From: Tubiluchus corallicola
Lineage: Eukaryota > Priapulida > Priapulimorpha > Priapulimorphida > Tubiluchidae
NCBI GenBank assembly: GCA_030141605.1
Contig: JAQGDQ010000080.1
Coordinates: forward strand, 250,001-310,000
Direction of reading: 5' to 3'
DNA: 60,000 nt
Position numbers and translations under genes: made by a program. Shown here in pieces: positions 47,700-59,751 of the stretch. The notes under the pieces are model-generated. The model had not been told where the DNA came from. It did not search any database and was given only the letters and a program-made list of their open reading frames with translations. Each line of letters opens with the position of its first letter. Positions within the stretch are counted from its first letter, which is position 1.

Positions 47700-50600
47700 G
47701 AGTAGCATACTTTAGTTTAGCGTAGCGTACTACTTCGTTATTTTTACAACTTTCATACTAGACGTATTTTGTCTCAAACGTTGTCTTATGGATGCTATTG
47801 TTTGTGGTCGTTTAAGAGCGATGAATAATAATTCGCTGAAGGAAATGCGCTCAACTTGCTCTTACAACTTGCTCAACACAAAACACAGAAATTTTCAAAT
47901 TTAGCATCCTGTTTTTCGAAATATAAAAATCTTTACATACCTTTAGATGAATGCGAATTTACTAGTCTAGAGGCCTAACACAGGGTGCTCCGTGAATCTG
48001 TAAATGCACACAATGCTTCACATAAGGCGCACCTGCTTGGCTGTACTTCTCCCTAAAAAGATGCGCAGTAGATTTTATCTTTGCACCTGCATGGGTAATT
48101 GAGCATTATAAACTCGCAGCCTAGGATTTTTAACTGCCTATTGGGCTTCTGTTAACTTCACAATGCAGCCGAAAATGTCATTCGAGTGGAATGAAACATA
48201 TTCCGTTTAATGGAGCTTGCAAAATTTACTTGTATAGCACAGACGTGACGCAAAACTCATTCAGTAACTCGGACTAACTCCCACTCGGAGCACGACAGTA
48301 ATGACGCTTCGAAGCAAGGCATTTAAAAAGGCTCAACATAGTAAATGGACAGATAGGTAGATAGCCAGCCAGGAAGACATAAAAGGAATAGGATTCAAAA
48401 ATAGTGATAAATAGCAAAGATGAAAAAAGAAAGGGTGCAGAAAAAAGGAAGAAGAAATGAATAACAAAAAGAAATGAATATAGGAAGAAAGCAAAATGAG
48501 GAATGAGAAGGAAATGAAGAATAGCTTTGACAACCGTGTTCAATCAAGGATGCATGGTATGCATGGTTGCAGTACAAGAATCAGCTGCAGAGTATGACAT
48601 GCTTTGTAATATCTAAATGTTTAAATGATCTGTAAAGTTTTGTTCTTATTATTGCTGAAAATTTCAATGATGTAGCTCAAATGCGGACTAGGACTATTTG
48701 TGTTCACAAAATTTTTCACTAATGATAAAGACCAATATCAGAGGTGAATTAACGGTTTAGCATATTGCGTGACAGTTTTAATAGCGACAAATCTATTTTC
48801 CTGGTTATAAATTTTGACAGTCTCAGTCGACTGTATATTACCAATGGTCAACCTAGAAACTCCAAGGAAACAAACTATACCAGTGGAAACAAAATTTATG
48901 GTTCGTTCTGAATGCAAGCAGCAGTTGCTCCACTTGATGAGCTTTATGGATTTGTTTATAGAGCTGTACTGCTTTCAAATGCAATTAGTTTATTAGCTAG
49001 TTGTTCTTGTTGTTGTGTTGTTCTGTTTTCATCGTCTTCCCGATTGTTCCGCGTTATTATTACTGTAATTATTGTACCTCTCAGTCAGTTTCCGCAACGA
49101 CGTTATGCGCCCATGTGATGACGACGAAATACTAAGTTTAGCTTTATAGAGGCAACCACACTGTATACAATTATTTAAGCCCATCATGCCCAGTGTTGGG
49201 TGAATACTTATTAAAGAAGGCAAATTGTTTTATATAGTAATAGAAGTGCCAATTGTTTACGAGTTGATGTTTAAACAGAAGCCTATGGGAATAAGAACAT
49301 CTGGCAGTTATATTAACAACTAAGTTACTTCACGATATTTTCATTACAGATGTTCAGGTGGGCAATTCTGTCAATTATAGTTATGCTTCAGGTAGAAATC
49401 TTGTGAGACAACAGGTGAAGGAAAAAGCGCTTATGTCTGCTTACTGATTTACAAGCTTAGTGGCAAGATATTTCAACAAAGATGAAAATCTTGGACGTAA
49501 TCCTGTATGATAGGATCGGCAGTATTAGCGTTAAAAGCCCGGAACAGTAATTTCATAGAGGACCTGTGCATGGGTGTTTTCAAGCTCAAATTACAGGAGA
49601 CTATGATTAACATAGGCTATGAATCTCCATTAGTGAAAAACTTTTTCTGTAATTTGCGATATAGAATCACGCCAATCTTATATTGATCATTAAATGCTCT
49701 TAACCAGTCCATTCATCATCATGAACTTTTTTAACCATAAATTCGTCTTGTACATCTTTTACCTTGCAGTCAAAAAAGCGAAAAATCTGACTTTGTGTTG
49801 TACTTGAAACTGTTCTGTCTGGCCAGAACGGAGAGGGTGTTATCCTGTAACCTCTCCAGTACAACGATCCACTCAGGTTTTATGATGTAATGTAGGTACT
49901 TTGCCCCTTCCAACGATTTACCAAGCAGCGCGCAAAAAAGTGCGGTGTTCTGCCGTTAGTTGTGCCAAGCGATAACATTCATATGTAAAATAAAATTACT
50001 AGTGTAGCCAAACTCTTTATGTCTAGGTTCTGATTGGTCTCTATCTAATTGAACTTTCAATATCAATGGCATGCATGCACAACTGATATTATACAAGTTT
50101 CATGATCCATCTCGAATTACTGGCTTAGTTCAGTGATATCGAGACTGCCTACTGAATTGGTGTGCACCCATACCCATCGAACCACATTTACAAGATACTT
50201 AAATGTACTTTTACTTGTTTTACAACTCGTATACTACTTTAGAGAAGCTAAATTGTTTAGTTCCAATACTTTTCTCAAACCTTTAAGACTGCTCGTCAGT
50301 AGAACGGGCACACCACAAAAAATATGATGCTTCAATTACGTTGGTGCTCAAGATAAGTTAGTAAAACATTTTTGGCAAATGGATAATGCCAAGACCTTTG
50401 CGAGACAAAATATTGTACCTTTATCGTCCTAGGGCTTCACACTTTGAAAGCACCTGGCAAAAATTAATACGGGCCATAAGATGGGTTCTCGGACCTCGTT
50501 GTCACCAAGATTTTGAGACAATATGATTCTGTTCTCCTTATATGCCCAGTAATTTACTATAGCTTAAAGGAGTACTAGTTCAACATCGCTGCATTTAAGT

Positions 50601-50980
50601 CCAGCAAGCAGCATGATGATTTTTAGCATAATAGACTTAGAAACAAAAATCATTCGGCAAAATCCTAAGCTAGTAATATTGTTTTGTTTGCTTTGGTGAG
50701 CAAAAGTGAAGTGAATTACTTTAGGGGGATTTCAGTCAAATAATAAGCAGGAACGGGCTGATAATGTGAACAGAACGTCACTTATCCCACTGTATCTTCA
50801 ACTAGCCCTAACGAAGCTTGAAAACTTAACTTTTGGCTTCAAACTGCTGCCCATTTGTCCCAGGCTAAGAATCTTTCTTATTTTATTACATGAGTTGAAT
50901 CATTTAATTGTATGAAGGCTAGTGTATATATAAGCTCAATATTTTTTGTTGTTTTAATGAGATTTTTTAAATTTGGAACG
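47700..50980. other. Intergenic DNA between GPCR-B and SOD, no gene seen
   Basis: AT-rich. A purine-rich, roughly 4-bp periodic stretch lies at 48330-48520. The short frames do not resemble known proteins. Confidence 0.5.
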
Positions 50981-50989
50981 GTTCCATCC

Positions 50990-52010
50990 AGCTAAACTTG
51001 TAATATTTTTAGCCGTTTATCGGTTTTTAATCAAGCATCCGTTTATTTTTAGCAACGTCTGCCTACTTAAGGATGGTTTTTCAAAGGCTGAGGTTACTGC
51101 AGAAAAAGTTTTAACATCACCAGTAATGCCGCTCGCTTTCCCACGTTTCATTGTATTGATGCACATTTGCAATTCATTTTCATTGAATGGTCTATTAAAA
51201 TACCCTTCATTGCTTTGGCAAAAACTATTGAAATTATAAGTTGTAATAAAGTTTTCCACATTCGCCTTAAACCTGTTGTCATAAGTACGGCATTGTTCAA
51301 CAGTTACGGGATTTGCTAGAATTTTCAACTGGTTTAAGAGGACATGCCGTGGTACTTTAGCTACTGGGTTTACCTTATACCGTGCATTTTTTAGTGACAC
51401 CCAAAATTTTTGAGTATTATCAAGGCAATATTGTTTCAACTGATTTCTTAATTTGGCTTGGTGCTGATGTGTTTTCTTTTAAAATATAATGTTTTTCTTC
51501 TTTTTGACTTGAAAATAAAAATTACTTATCACATTATTATTTCTATTATTTCTAATTGAAAGAGGGCAACTTAGTATTGTTTCTTTATATTCTTCCGCTC
51601 ATTATCCGTCCAGGTTACTTTTTAGGACCCAGAGACGTACGTCTTTTTGGCTCCTTGTAGCTCATACCAGCTTCACCTGATGCTGATATAAGTAACTTAT
51701 TTAGACATAACTCCGCCCCTTCAACATTATATTATTATTACTAATATTAATACTATCATTATTATTATTATTATTACTGCTATTATTATTATTATTATTA
51801 TTATTGCTATTAATTACTATTATTATTATTATTATTACTATTATTATTATTATTATTATTGCTATTAACAAAGTTGCAGTGAACGAAGGGGTGTTGTTTT
51901 TGATGTTGACATTATACTGATCAGACAAAGCCTCAATTTTTGACATTTCGTTGATAAATGTATCTGGTTTAAACAATTTTTATACTGTTCGGTTAAAGTG
52001 TTATCCCTTA
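50990..52010 (-). mobile_element. LINE remnant, pre-RT and start of RT
   Basis: The main minus-strand frame, 51439-51017, contains NTQKFWVSLKNARYK, FKANVENFITTYN, then RPFNENELQMCINTMKRGKA-SG. The last block is the start of the LINE RT domain (ELxxAIxxLKxGKAxG). Upstream coding-like sequence extends to about 52000, interrupted by the ATT array at 51724-51862. Confidence 0.8.
51724..51862. repeat. (ATT)n microsatellite, impure
   Basis: ATT repeats with ACT and GCT interruptions, inside the minus-strand LINE remnant. Confidence 0.93.
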
Positions 52011-52019
52011 TTATTCTTT

Positions 52020-52990
52020 TACAAAAAGGTATAATGTCACTTCAGGGTTAACGTCACTTGCGTTAAGTTGCTCGAATCTCGTTGTAACTGTCAGTAAACA
52101 TGGTGGGATAATTCCTGAGGTGGAGCCACCGTCATTCCTACTACATCATGAAACAAATTCATGGTTAGAACTAAAATTTGGCCGTGAAACAAAATCAGTG
52201 CTTTTTCACATAATATTATCCCGATACGTTTTTTCTATTATTGTTATTTCATAAAATTATTAGCTTTGATGGCTGGTGCAAAATGATTATCGCATTTTGC
52301 ACATTGCTTTCGTTTTGGATATCTGCAAAGTTGTAATAGATAAATAGACAAACTTGCCGACCGTTTTACACATTATTGGTTGCCGCGACACGGCTTTCCA
52401 GTTCTTGCAGTTTCTTTAGGAAATAATTAACCTAATAACGGCACTCCCATATAATTGTTTGACAAATGAAAAAGACAAATTCAAATCATTTGCAAACGTC
52501 TTTCCAGATATTGGTGTAATATAAAAATCAGTGTAATGGTAGTTTTCATTCACACATAAGCAACAGATTCAAATTTAGGCCAGATCTTTCCACTTTAATC
52601 TTTTCTAATTTGAGTTTGGTTTCAAAATTCAACATTTGTGATTAATTTTGGAATTTTGCATTGTTATAAATGTTATAAATAAATATTAAGCAATTAAATC
52701 TGGCAAAAACAAAATCACATTTTCTGTGACTAGTAAACTAGGAACTGGAGATACTGAGCAGAATATTATTATAATATAACTAATTAATTAATTGAAATAA
52801 GACTGTAAATAATTCGTAATGACGTTAATTTATCACATTAATTCATTATTGCAATGATTAAACTCAAGTAAAGCATACGACTAATTCAGTATATACTAAG
52901 TAATTCGTACGGTAGCTGCTTATACATATGCTGTTACTGTACAAAAACAACGTAGAAGATTATTAATAATGATGACGCAGGTCTTCCATA
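52020..52990. other. 3' flank of the SOD gene, no further gene
   Basis: It should contain the SOD 3' UTR. No canonical polyadenylation hexamer was assigned with confidence on the minus strand. Confidence 0.45.
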
Positions 52991-52994
52991 ACGT

Positions 52995-53189
52995 TTAGAA
53001 TCTCCATCTATGGTCTAGCTTTTCTCGGTGTTTTGTTTCTTCTTGCACAGGATATGAGGCATCGCCAGATATGTGCACATTTGGGTTAGCGTGAGCTATA
53101 ACGCAACATGCTAGCCGATGACCGGCATTACCTGTAGTTTTGCTCTCATCCATGCCACCACGACCAAAATCATCTGGATTCGCATGAAT
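52995..53189 (-). CDS. SOD exon 7 (copper His, electrostatic loop, C-terminus)
   Basis: 195 bp to TAA at 52995. It encodes [26 protein letters not shown] and a C-terminal extension ending HRWRF that is longer than in cytosolic SOD1. Confidence 0.92.
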   Translation of the reverse strand: MHANPDDFGRGGMDESKTTGNAGHRLACCVIAHANPNVHISGDASYPVQEETKHREKLDHRWRF

Positions 53190-53299
53190 CTAATAAATAG
53201 TGTAAGAATGTTATTTGATATTATTTAGCTTAGCCAAATTGGTATAACAATGTTTATATAATGTATTGTCTGTTGACTTTACATCCATCCATCCATCCA

Positions 53300-53361
<62 letters not shown>

Positions 53362-56300
53362 TCTGTGTGCCAGGAAATCAAACTGTCAAACTAGACTACT
53401 GGTGACAAGGGTATACGCCCCGCATATGAACATTTAAGTAATGCTGTAGTCGCCTTTTTACTTTTTACATTGGCCTATTACGTAAAACCAGTTTGTTCAG
53501 TCAATGTCTAGCCATTTTGTTCGTAAGCACGATATTTTTCAACACGATGTCACATTTCTTAGTACCTTTAATCGATCAAATGAGAATCGTTTTATGGTTA
53601 CTCGCAATTTGCGTTTCTTCGAAACTACTAAACTCGTGAATTCATGTAACATAAGCTAACTAAGAATATACGGGAAAAATACGGAAACTTCCATTTACCA
53701 CAAGAGCCCTTCCTATGATACTATCCTTGCCATACAATGTTGCTTTACGATCTGTAAAAGTTGTTCTGACATGCCCGTTTTCATCAGGGTACAGCATCTC
53801 AAGATCGCCAGCGTGTCTGTAATATATAAAACAGAGCTGAAAATGAGTCTTTTTTTCATTATGGAAGTCACCCTGACCCAGATATCATATAGAATAACCG
53901 ATGACCTGTAGTTGGTCAGTGCAACCATCCTAATTTTTACCAAATCTTAATTTTTACGACTTGCACGAATTGGCCGAAACGTTTTTTTACATTTAATCAT
54001 CTGACATTAACTTCACCGCTATTGATCCGATGATTTGCAAGTACCTTTGTCTTACTTTATTTATAATAGTTCGTGAAGCCGTGGTCAGTAATTTACCGAA
54101 TAAAAGAGGTTAAAATGCTATCATATACTCTGCAAAAACTCTTAAAACCTTGAAAGCATGCGTTGAACTACATAAATAATTAATCAAATTTTCTACGCCG
54201 CGCGGCTTTCAAATCATCAGGAAAGATGTGCTCTTTAAGGCTCTAGAGTTCAATTACTTCGTTTGAAAAAGTTCTGTAAAATAACTAAACCGGAATGCGA
54301 AGCATTGAGTTATTCGCTTGCCGCGCAATTGCACGCACGCACGTACGTTACGTAAAATGTACAAGTTTTAGTGATATGTTATGTTTCAGACGATGCCTAT
54401 ACGTTGTTTCCTTTAAGTCATTTAAAACATTTTCTGCAATAGGGCTCTATTGAGGCGTCACAATATTAAAAGACCACACCACATCACGCTACCATACCGT
54501 GCCACAAAACAGCATTTTGCAACTAACAAACCCTAATAAATCCGTTCACGATGACCAATAATGCACAAACATTCTACTAGCCTTTGCTTAATGCTCCCGA
54601 AATGATAGTAATGGATAACTGTTAACAGATACGATGTTTACTGTTGTCACAGATTTAAATTTTCTTGAAAATTTAGTACGCTTTGTTTGCCTCACAATGA
54701 GCAAATTGCAGAGTTTGGTAATACATGATGAGAACAAAAACAAGACCAGTGTCAAGGTGAAGAGGACGGCATTATAGAGTTACTTCACTAGCAACTAACC
54801 CAAAAACCAAACACAACCAAGTTGTCATGATTTTTATTCTTTTTGCGTTTTACCTGACTTCGTCCGTTGGAGCCCCGTGATTTAACGAGTCTGGATTCCA
54901 ATGTCCGCCTGCTGATTCGCAACCCAGACTTAGATCCCCATACTGATGAACATGAAAGCCATGTCTTCTGCCATGTCCCCAATCAAAACCTTCCAGATTA
55001 ATGTGTACTGTTAAATTTTCTCTTTCCTTAAAAGCAAAAATCGTTCTGCTATCGTGAACTACATACGTTCTTTTTCATACAACCCAATATAAAACAAAAC
55101 AGTGTAACACAAACCTGAGTAATACGATTGAGGTAGACAAATTAATTAAACTAATTTATGTTATAAAATATGAACTAAATTCTGTTATTAGAAAAATACT
55201 TAAAATAAATACGCTTAATAAATATTATTATGTAATGATATGTAACTTCATTATGCGAGAGTTTTGCCTAGCAACAGGCTACGTCATCCGTTTGTTAAGT
55301 CAGTTAGATCAATGACAGCAATGCCAGTTAGGTTACCACAGCAGCAGACTGGGAAAGAAGTGCCCATTGGTCGCCATAGTAACACACCAGTAAGGAAGCT
55401 CTCCTGGTTACCATAGCAGCAATTACCATATCAGTATCACCGAGCTGGGAATGAATTTCTATACTGATTACTGTAGCAACGAGGTTATCGCTGTGACATT
55501 AATGATACGATGTCACCACCAGCTGGTTGCTATGGCAATCAGACTAGGTATTTAAAGAGGTGCAAAGCAAGTGTTAAGGACTTGTTTCTGCTGGATGTTA
55601 CCACTTGCTATACTCTCTGTGTCATTCGTGTTCATAATATACTATGCTTGTTCCTACACTTGTTATGCGAATAAATTGTTATTTACACTATACGATTACA
55701 CTACTGCTATTGGACATTACGACACATACATACAAGGCAAAAAATTATATTATTATTTCATATTTTTACTCCTGTCAGGGACTTGATCCGTTTTGAGGAA
55801 AAGTGGTGACCATTTTAATTATCATGAATTATTGTGTCATTTAGTGTCCGCTTTATATTAACAATATCATAAGCTTTCATGAGTTTGGCAGATTTTGCAT
55901 TCGTATATACGTTGTACAGTCACTTATCAAAATTTCCTTTTGCATATTGCCTAGGCAATTCACCAATTAAAATAACTGAGTAAAATATCCACTATTATGA
56001 TGCCTTTACATTAGGATTTGATGTGATAAAGGTATGGTTCTTACACGCTGCACAAAATGAACATTGCCACGGATTTCTCGGTATTCACCTTCTACCATTA
56101 AAGTGTTTGGCTTAACTGCACAGTGAGCATGCAGGTAACCTGATGAATCCCGTGAATAGCTATCATCTGGTACACAATCTGGAGCAAAAAGCACAGCTAC
56201 AAAATCACTAATTAATTAATTACCAATTAATCTACTTTACAACACTTACCGGTATGATTAGTTGTTTCTTGTGCAGTCGCGCATAAAAATAATGAGCGTA

Positions 56301-59300
56301 TGATTACTGACTTTGTTAAGGATGTATGTTACACGGCGTGAGGTGAAAATGGCGCAGGAAGAAATGGCGTGGTAAAAATGGCACAGGAAAAATGGCATAA
56401 CTGGAAAGGCAGGTAAAAATGGCACAAATAGAAAATTAGGTAAAAATGGCACATGTGTTACTATGATGCAATTGATTTCTATAATAAAACTAGATCTAGA
56501 ATGCACTCATTAGTAGGAAGCAGATCTCTGCCAAAGCCGAAGAATCCTAAGTTATTCGTCTGAATTTTTGCTAAAAAAAATTTAACACAAGTATAAACAA
56601 GCACAAGTACAAAATGCACCTGTACAGACTAGCAAAAGACTCACAAAATATTTGTTCATTAAAATAGATTTATAATAAACAATGCACGAATGTTCCATAT
56701 AGTGCTGATCTACCTTCTTAACCATTAATTTTGGCAATGGTCATAAGTGACGACATATATGCGTACCAAACCACATTATAGTACTATACACATTAATAAA
56801 CAAATGATATAGACAGCGTTGCACAGCCTTACAAGCGAAATTTCTGCTGTAATTCCTACTTGTAAGTAAAGGCCAAGCGAAGCTATTGCAAATTTAATTT
56901 GAACGTTCTCTTAAGAAGAGACTTTTTCCGGGAAAAATTTAAGGGATTATTTTAAAAAATAATTTAACTATTAACTATTCCAAATTCTGTGCATTTGAGG
57001 ACCTAAAATAAGACAGGATGATTTTTCATATACGACTCTAAAAGAAACTCAAAAGCGTTTCTATTGGTGACAGCAAAATATTCCACGAGCGTACTGAACG
57101 TGTTTGCGAAAACGAAAATTGAAGCACAGTGATACTGTAAGATATCCAGTCTGTTGTACTAAAACTAAGCAAGTTTTGATAAGAATTCAAATTTCAAATT
57201 TACCGCTATGCACAAAACGAGCACGTCCGAACTGAGAATTCTCGAAACATGTGTGTTTGGAATGGACTGGGGCGCTAGTGCCCATCTAATTAGCGATTGG
57301 CGAAATGCACGTAACAACGAAGAACTAGTGGAGCGAACTCGAAATTGCGTTTGTGTGGTAATAATTCTTCCACGTAATTCATTTTTGAAAAAATAGTTTG
57401 CTTCCTTTTAATACGGTAGATAGTTTTGACATCCAGTTTAAGATTGTGTCCGGTTTTGTTTAATCTCTGAAGTGCAGGTGAGGTTAAAAATCTGTAGACT
57501 GTTACATTGATTATAACACGAGACTAAATACGACAAGAATAAATTCTCCCTTGGCAGCATAATTATTGTATTAATTTACATTGTAAAGGAACAATAAAGG
57601 AACGGTAATACTCGCCTTGTGTACCTGAACCGACTAATTGATGAACAATTTTAAGATCAAGGGGCTGAAAGGGATATCGCCCTATTGCAAGCTTTCATGT
57701 GACATGGAGAATGGAACGAATGGGGGAATCTGCAGTTTTTAAAACTTACCACTTAGATGATGTTTCTTTTTCTTTGTCGTGTGGTTTTTCCTTTTTTTTC
57801 TGTCGTCGATGTCGCCGTTGTCACTGTCATTTAAATGAATGTTGACCACTGGGCTGATATCACTGTTTTCGTGGTCAACGGTTGCTGTGCACGTGTCTAG
57901 AAAACAAAATTTTAGAACGGATTGGTCAATGCACTTAGAACGGGACTGATGCTAACAAAATCATAGTCGCATATACGCCTGTATTGGGCGGGTTCAATGT
58001 GCATAAATATAAATGTTAATTTCAGTAATTTCAATAATTTGTTTGTATTGTTAGTAACAAATATTACACGAAACACGTCAATGAAATAATCTACTCACCT
58101 GAATCAAAATGAACGTGTACATTTACCTCTTTTCTGCAGTTTGATTCTAGTTCTGCAACTTTTTCCAATAAATAATCCAATTTTTCCTCTGTAAAGTGCA
58201 AGTGGCTGTATCATTATTTGTATTAACAGGGCTGTGTACACGAAATGTCCGTACTAAATCAGTTACAGTAAAGAGTGCCTGCATAAAGTTATAAACAGCT
58301 TTTGCAGCGGTTCAGTCTGTGTCCAACCACACAATACTAAATTGGTTTCACTACTAGATTGTCTCCGAGACTGATCTGAACTTACTAGATTTTACTTTAG
58401 GCCAAAGCTCGCAGTTACGCTCAGCAATTACAGTCGCGAAATCGAGACCAGCGGGTACCATAACGCCTGGGCATAGTCGTGAGACGGCGTGAGTGGTTCA
58501 ATGTCAAAAAGGCCAAGTCAATTGCATTGCAAAACTATTATAAGGAGTTCAGCAAGGAGGATTATATATAGTGCGAGAAGGGGAATTCGTTTTAATGGAT
58601 TAGCTGGTAGAGTGAGACAGTCAATAGTTTGTACTCGTTTACTCTCCTACAGATATTTAAAACATGGCAAATTAGACAGTCTTGAAACAATAAAGTTTTC
58701 ATTTCATTAAATGAAATGATGACTGTTTTGTAGATAATAACAGTAAAAACAAAAATTGCTTTACATCCCTTAAATAATTTCCAGTTAGCCTGCACAATCT
58801 TGCCTTTTTTTTATTTGTTTCTCTGTTTTTCATGAGTTATCACTTATGAAAACAATGAGTCTTAATTGTCTTCGAGAGTCTGACCAGAGTGTTTTAACAC
58901 GCAACCCCTTCGTACATTCGCAAGGACTTGAGATTATGCGAGGTCTAATTCCACCTAATTATCCCATTAACTTTATCAAAATTTATCAGCTATACCTAGT
59001 TAGCTTGCGTCGAGCTAGATTGATTGTGGTAGCTGGTTATTAAGCAATTATTTATAGCTACATTTAGAAGTATCTAGGATAATTAATCAGATCTTGTAAC
59101 TCAACTGAAAGTGGCACGTAGATTTAATATAATTACTCATTATTATTGATGGATTTGGTGAATTTCTGTAACTATCACTATGTGGCAATGCCAATTATTC
59201 TGTATTAATGCATCAGGCACCGACAGCCTTTGTGAAAATAAAGATGCCAGGAAATGACAGGTGATATTGTCTGGAGAATGCTGCGAAATCCGGCAATAAA

Positions 59301-59751
59301 CCCATCGTTTATTACACCTTTCGCCTACATTTGTGGGAATTTTTCATCAGTTTAACTTGTGCAATATTCATCAGTTAACTTTCACATTGAAGAAACTTAA
59401 TTACATAATTCAAAATTAATGTACAGTATTATGAAAATAAATGAGTTTTACATATAGGCCTAGACATATTAAAAAGCCAGGGACAATAATTAATGTAATT
59501 TTTGATGCTATTGAAATAACAAACGGCAGATGGTACAATGGAAGAAGAGAATTGAAATCTGTCGAATGCTACTATATAGTGGGAACGCTATATACACTCT
59601 ATTGCGATTTAATAATAAAATTTTGAATATGTAACTGAAGATGTAATAGAAACTTACCATTAGCGCATTCTGAATTTCCGGGCAGCTCTAATAAATCCTG
59701 GCCAAAAACCAGTCTTACTAGCAATATAGTATAAATAATCAAGCGCAGCAT
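52995..59751 (-). CDS. Secreted Cu/Zn superoxide dismutase with N-terminal coiled coil and basic linker
   Basis: Seven exons (59751-59658, 58188-58099, 57896-57750, 56196-56045, 55026-54854, 53816-53699, 53189-52995) join in phase to 969 nt, giving 322 residues. The enzyme converts superoxide to peroxide and oxygen. Residues 1-17 are a signal peptide and 33-50 a short coiled coil ([14 protein letters not shown]). Residues 94-108 are Lys/Arg/His-rich. The SOD domain runs from about 120 to 300. Copper ligands are His186, His188, His203 (bridging) and His260. Zinc ligands are His203, His211, His220 and Asp223. The Cys197-Cys286 disulfide and active-site Arg283 are present, so activity is expected. 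The long N-terminal extension suggests an oligomeric extracellular enzyme that binds polyanions, like vertebrate EC-SOD but with the basic patch on the other side. A copper-only or dead SOD-like protein is excluded by the full ligand set. Confidence 0.94.
53282..53359. repeat. (ATCC)n-(CT)n microsatellite
   Basis: Six ATCC units followed by about 54 bp of CT. It lies in SOD intron 6. Confidence 0.95.
53699..53816 (-). CDS. SOD exon 6 (zinc loop end and Greek-key strands)
   Basis: 118 bp, acceptor ATTACAG and donor GTAAAT. It encodes [16 protein letters not shown] and [10 protein letters not shown]. Confidence 0.92.
54854..55026 (-). CDS. SOD exon 5 (copper and zinc ligands)
   Basis: 173 bp. 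The acceptor TTTGCTTTTAAG at 55027 was chosen over a nearer AG because it keeps phase 0 and the strand [12 protein letters not shown]. It encodes [20 protein letters not shown] and [16 protein letters not shown]. Confidence 0.9.
55264..55539. promoter_or_regulatory. Cluster of X-box-like (RFX) palindromes
   Basis: At least five sites fit or nearly fit GTNRCC-N(0-3)-RGYAAC: 55332 GTTACCACAGCAGC, 55370 GTCGCCATAGTAAC (exact), 55407 GTTACCATAGCAGC, 55467 ATTACTGTAGCAAC and 55526 GTTGCTATGGCAAT. Weaker ones lie at 55264-55276, 55422 and 55484. They fall within about 275 bp of SOD intron 4, in otherwise AT-rich sequence. X-boxes bind RFX factors in animals. The cluster could be an enhancer or a diverged tandem repeat. 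Confidence 0.5.
56045..56196 (-). CDS. SOD exon 4 (first strands of SOD fold)
   Basis: 152 bp, acceptor TTTTGTAG and donor GTAAGA. It encodes HAHCAVKPN and [10 protein letters not shown], the V-G-V-F-Q strand of Cu/Zn SOD. Confidence 0.9.
56333..56880 (+). repeat. Dispersed repeat family R2, copy 2
   Basis: Same order as 8568-9090: AAAAATGGCACA repeats, GATGCAATTGATTTCT, TCTCTGCCAAAGCCGA, AAAATATTTGTTCATTAAA, and GGCAATGGTCATAAGTGACG. It lies in SOD intron 3. Confidence 0.85.
57015..57465 (+). repeat. Dispersed repeat family R1, copy 3
   Basis: Shares CAGGATGATTTTTCATATAC, AATTCAAATTTCAAATTTAC, GTGGTAATAATTCTTCCACG and CAGTTTAAGATTG with copy 2, but lacks about 100 bp near its left end. It lies in SOD intron 3, about 130 bp from R2 copy 2. 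Confidence 0.88.
57750..57896 (-). CDS. SOD exon 3 (acidic then basic linker)
   Basis: 147 bp, acceptor TTTCTAG and donor GTAAGT, phase 1 to 1. It encodes an Asp/Asn-rich part, then [16 protein letters not shown]. It could be skipped without a frame change. Confidence 0.85.
58099..58188 (-). CDS. SOD exon 2 (coiled coil)
   Basis: 90 bp, acceptor TTTACAG and donor GTGAGT, phase 1 to 1. It encodes [15 protein letters not shown] and VNVHVHF. Confidence 0.88.
58200..59640. other. SOD intron 1, no other gene
   Basis: A plus-strand frame at 58489-58710 ends near AATAAAG at 58689 and may be a retroposed 3' end, but it matches no family I recognise. The imperfect palindrome CATTTCATTAAATGAAATG follows. 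Confidence 0.4.
59658..59751 (-). CDS. SOD exon 1 (signal peptide)
   Basis: Starts at ATG 59751, [18 protein letters not shown], with likely cleavage after Gly17. Donor GTAAGT, phase 1. Confidence 0.88.

Noticed and set aside
54986-55009. Alternative SOD exon 5 acceptor at TTAACAG
   Set aside because: It gives a phase mismatch with exon 4 and drops the conserved strand [12 protein letters not shown]; the upstream TTTTAAG acceptor keeps frame and length.
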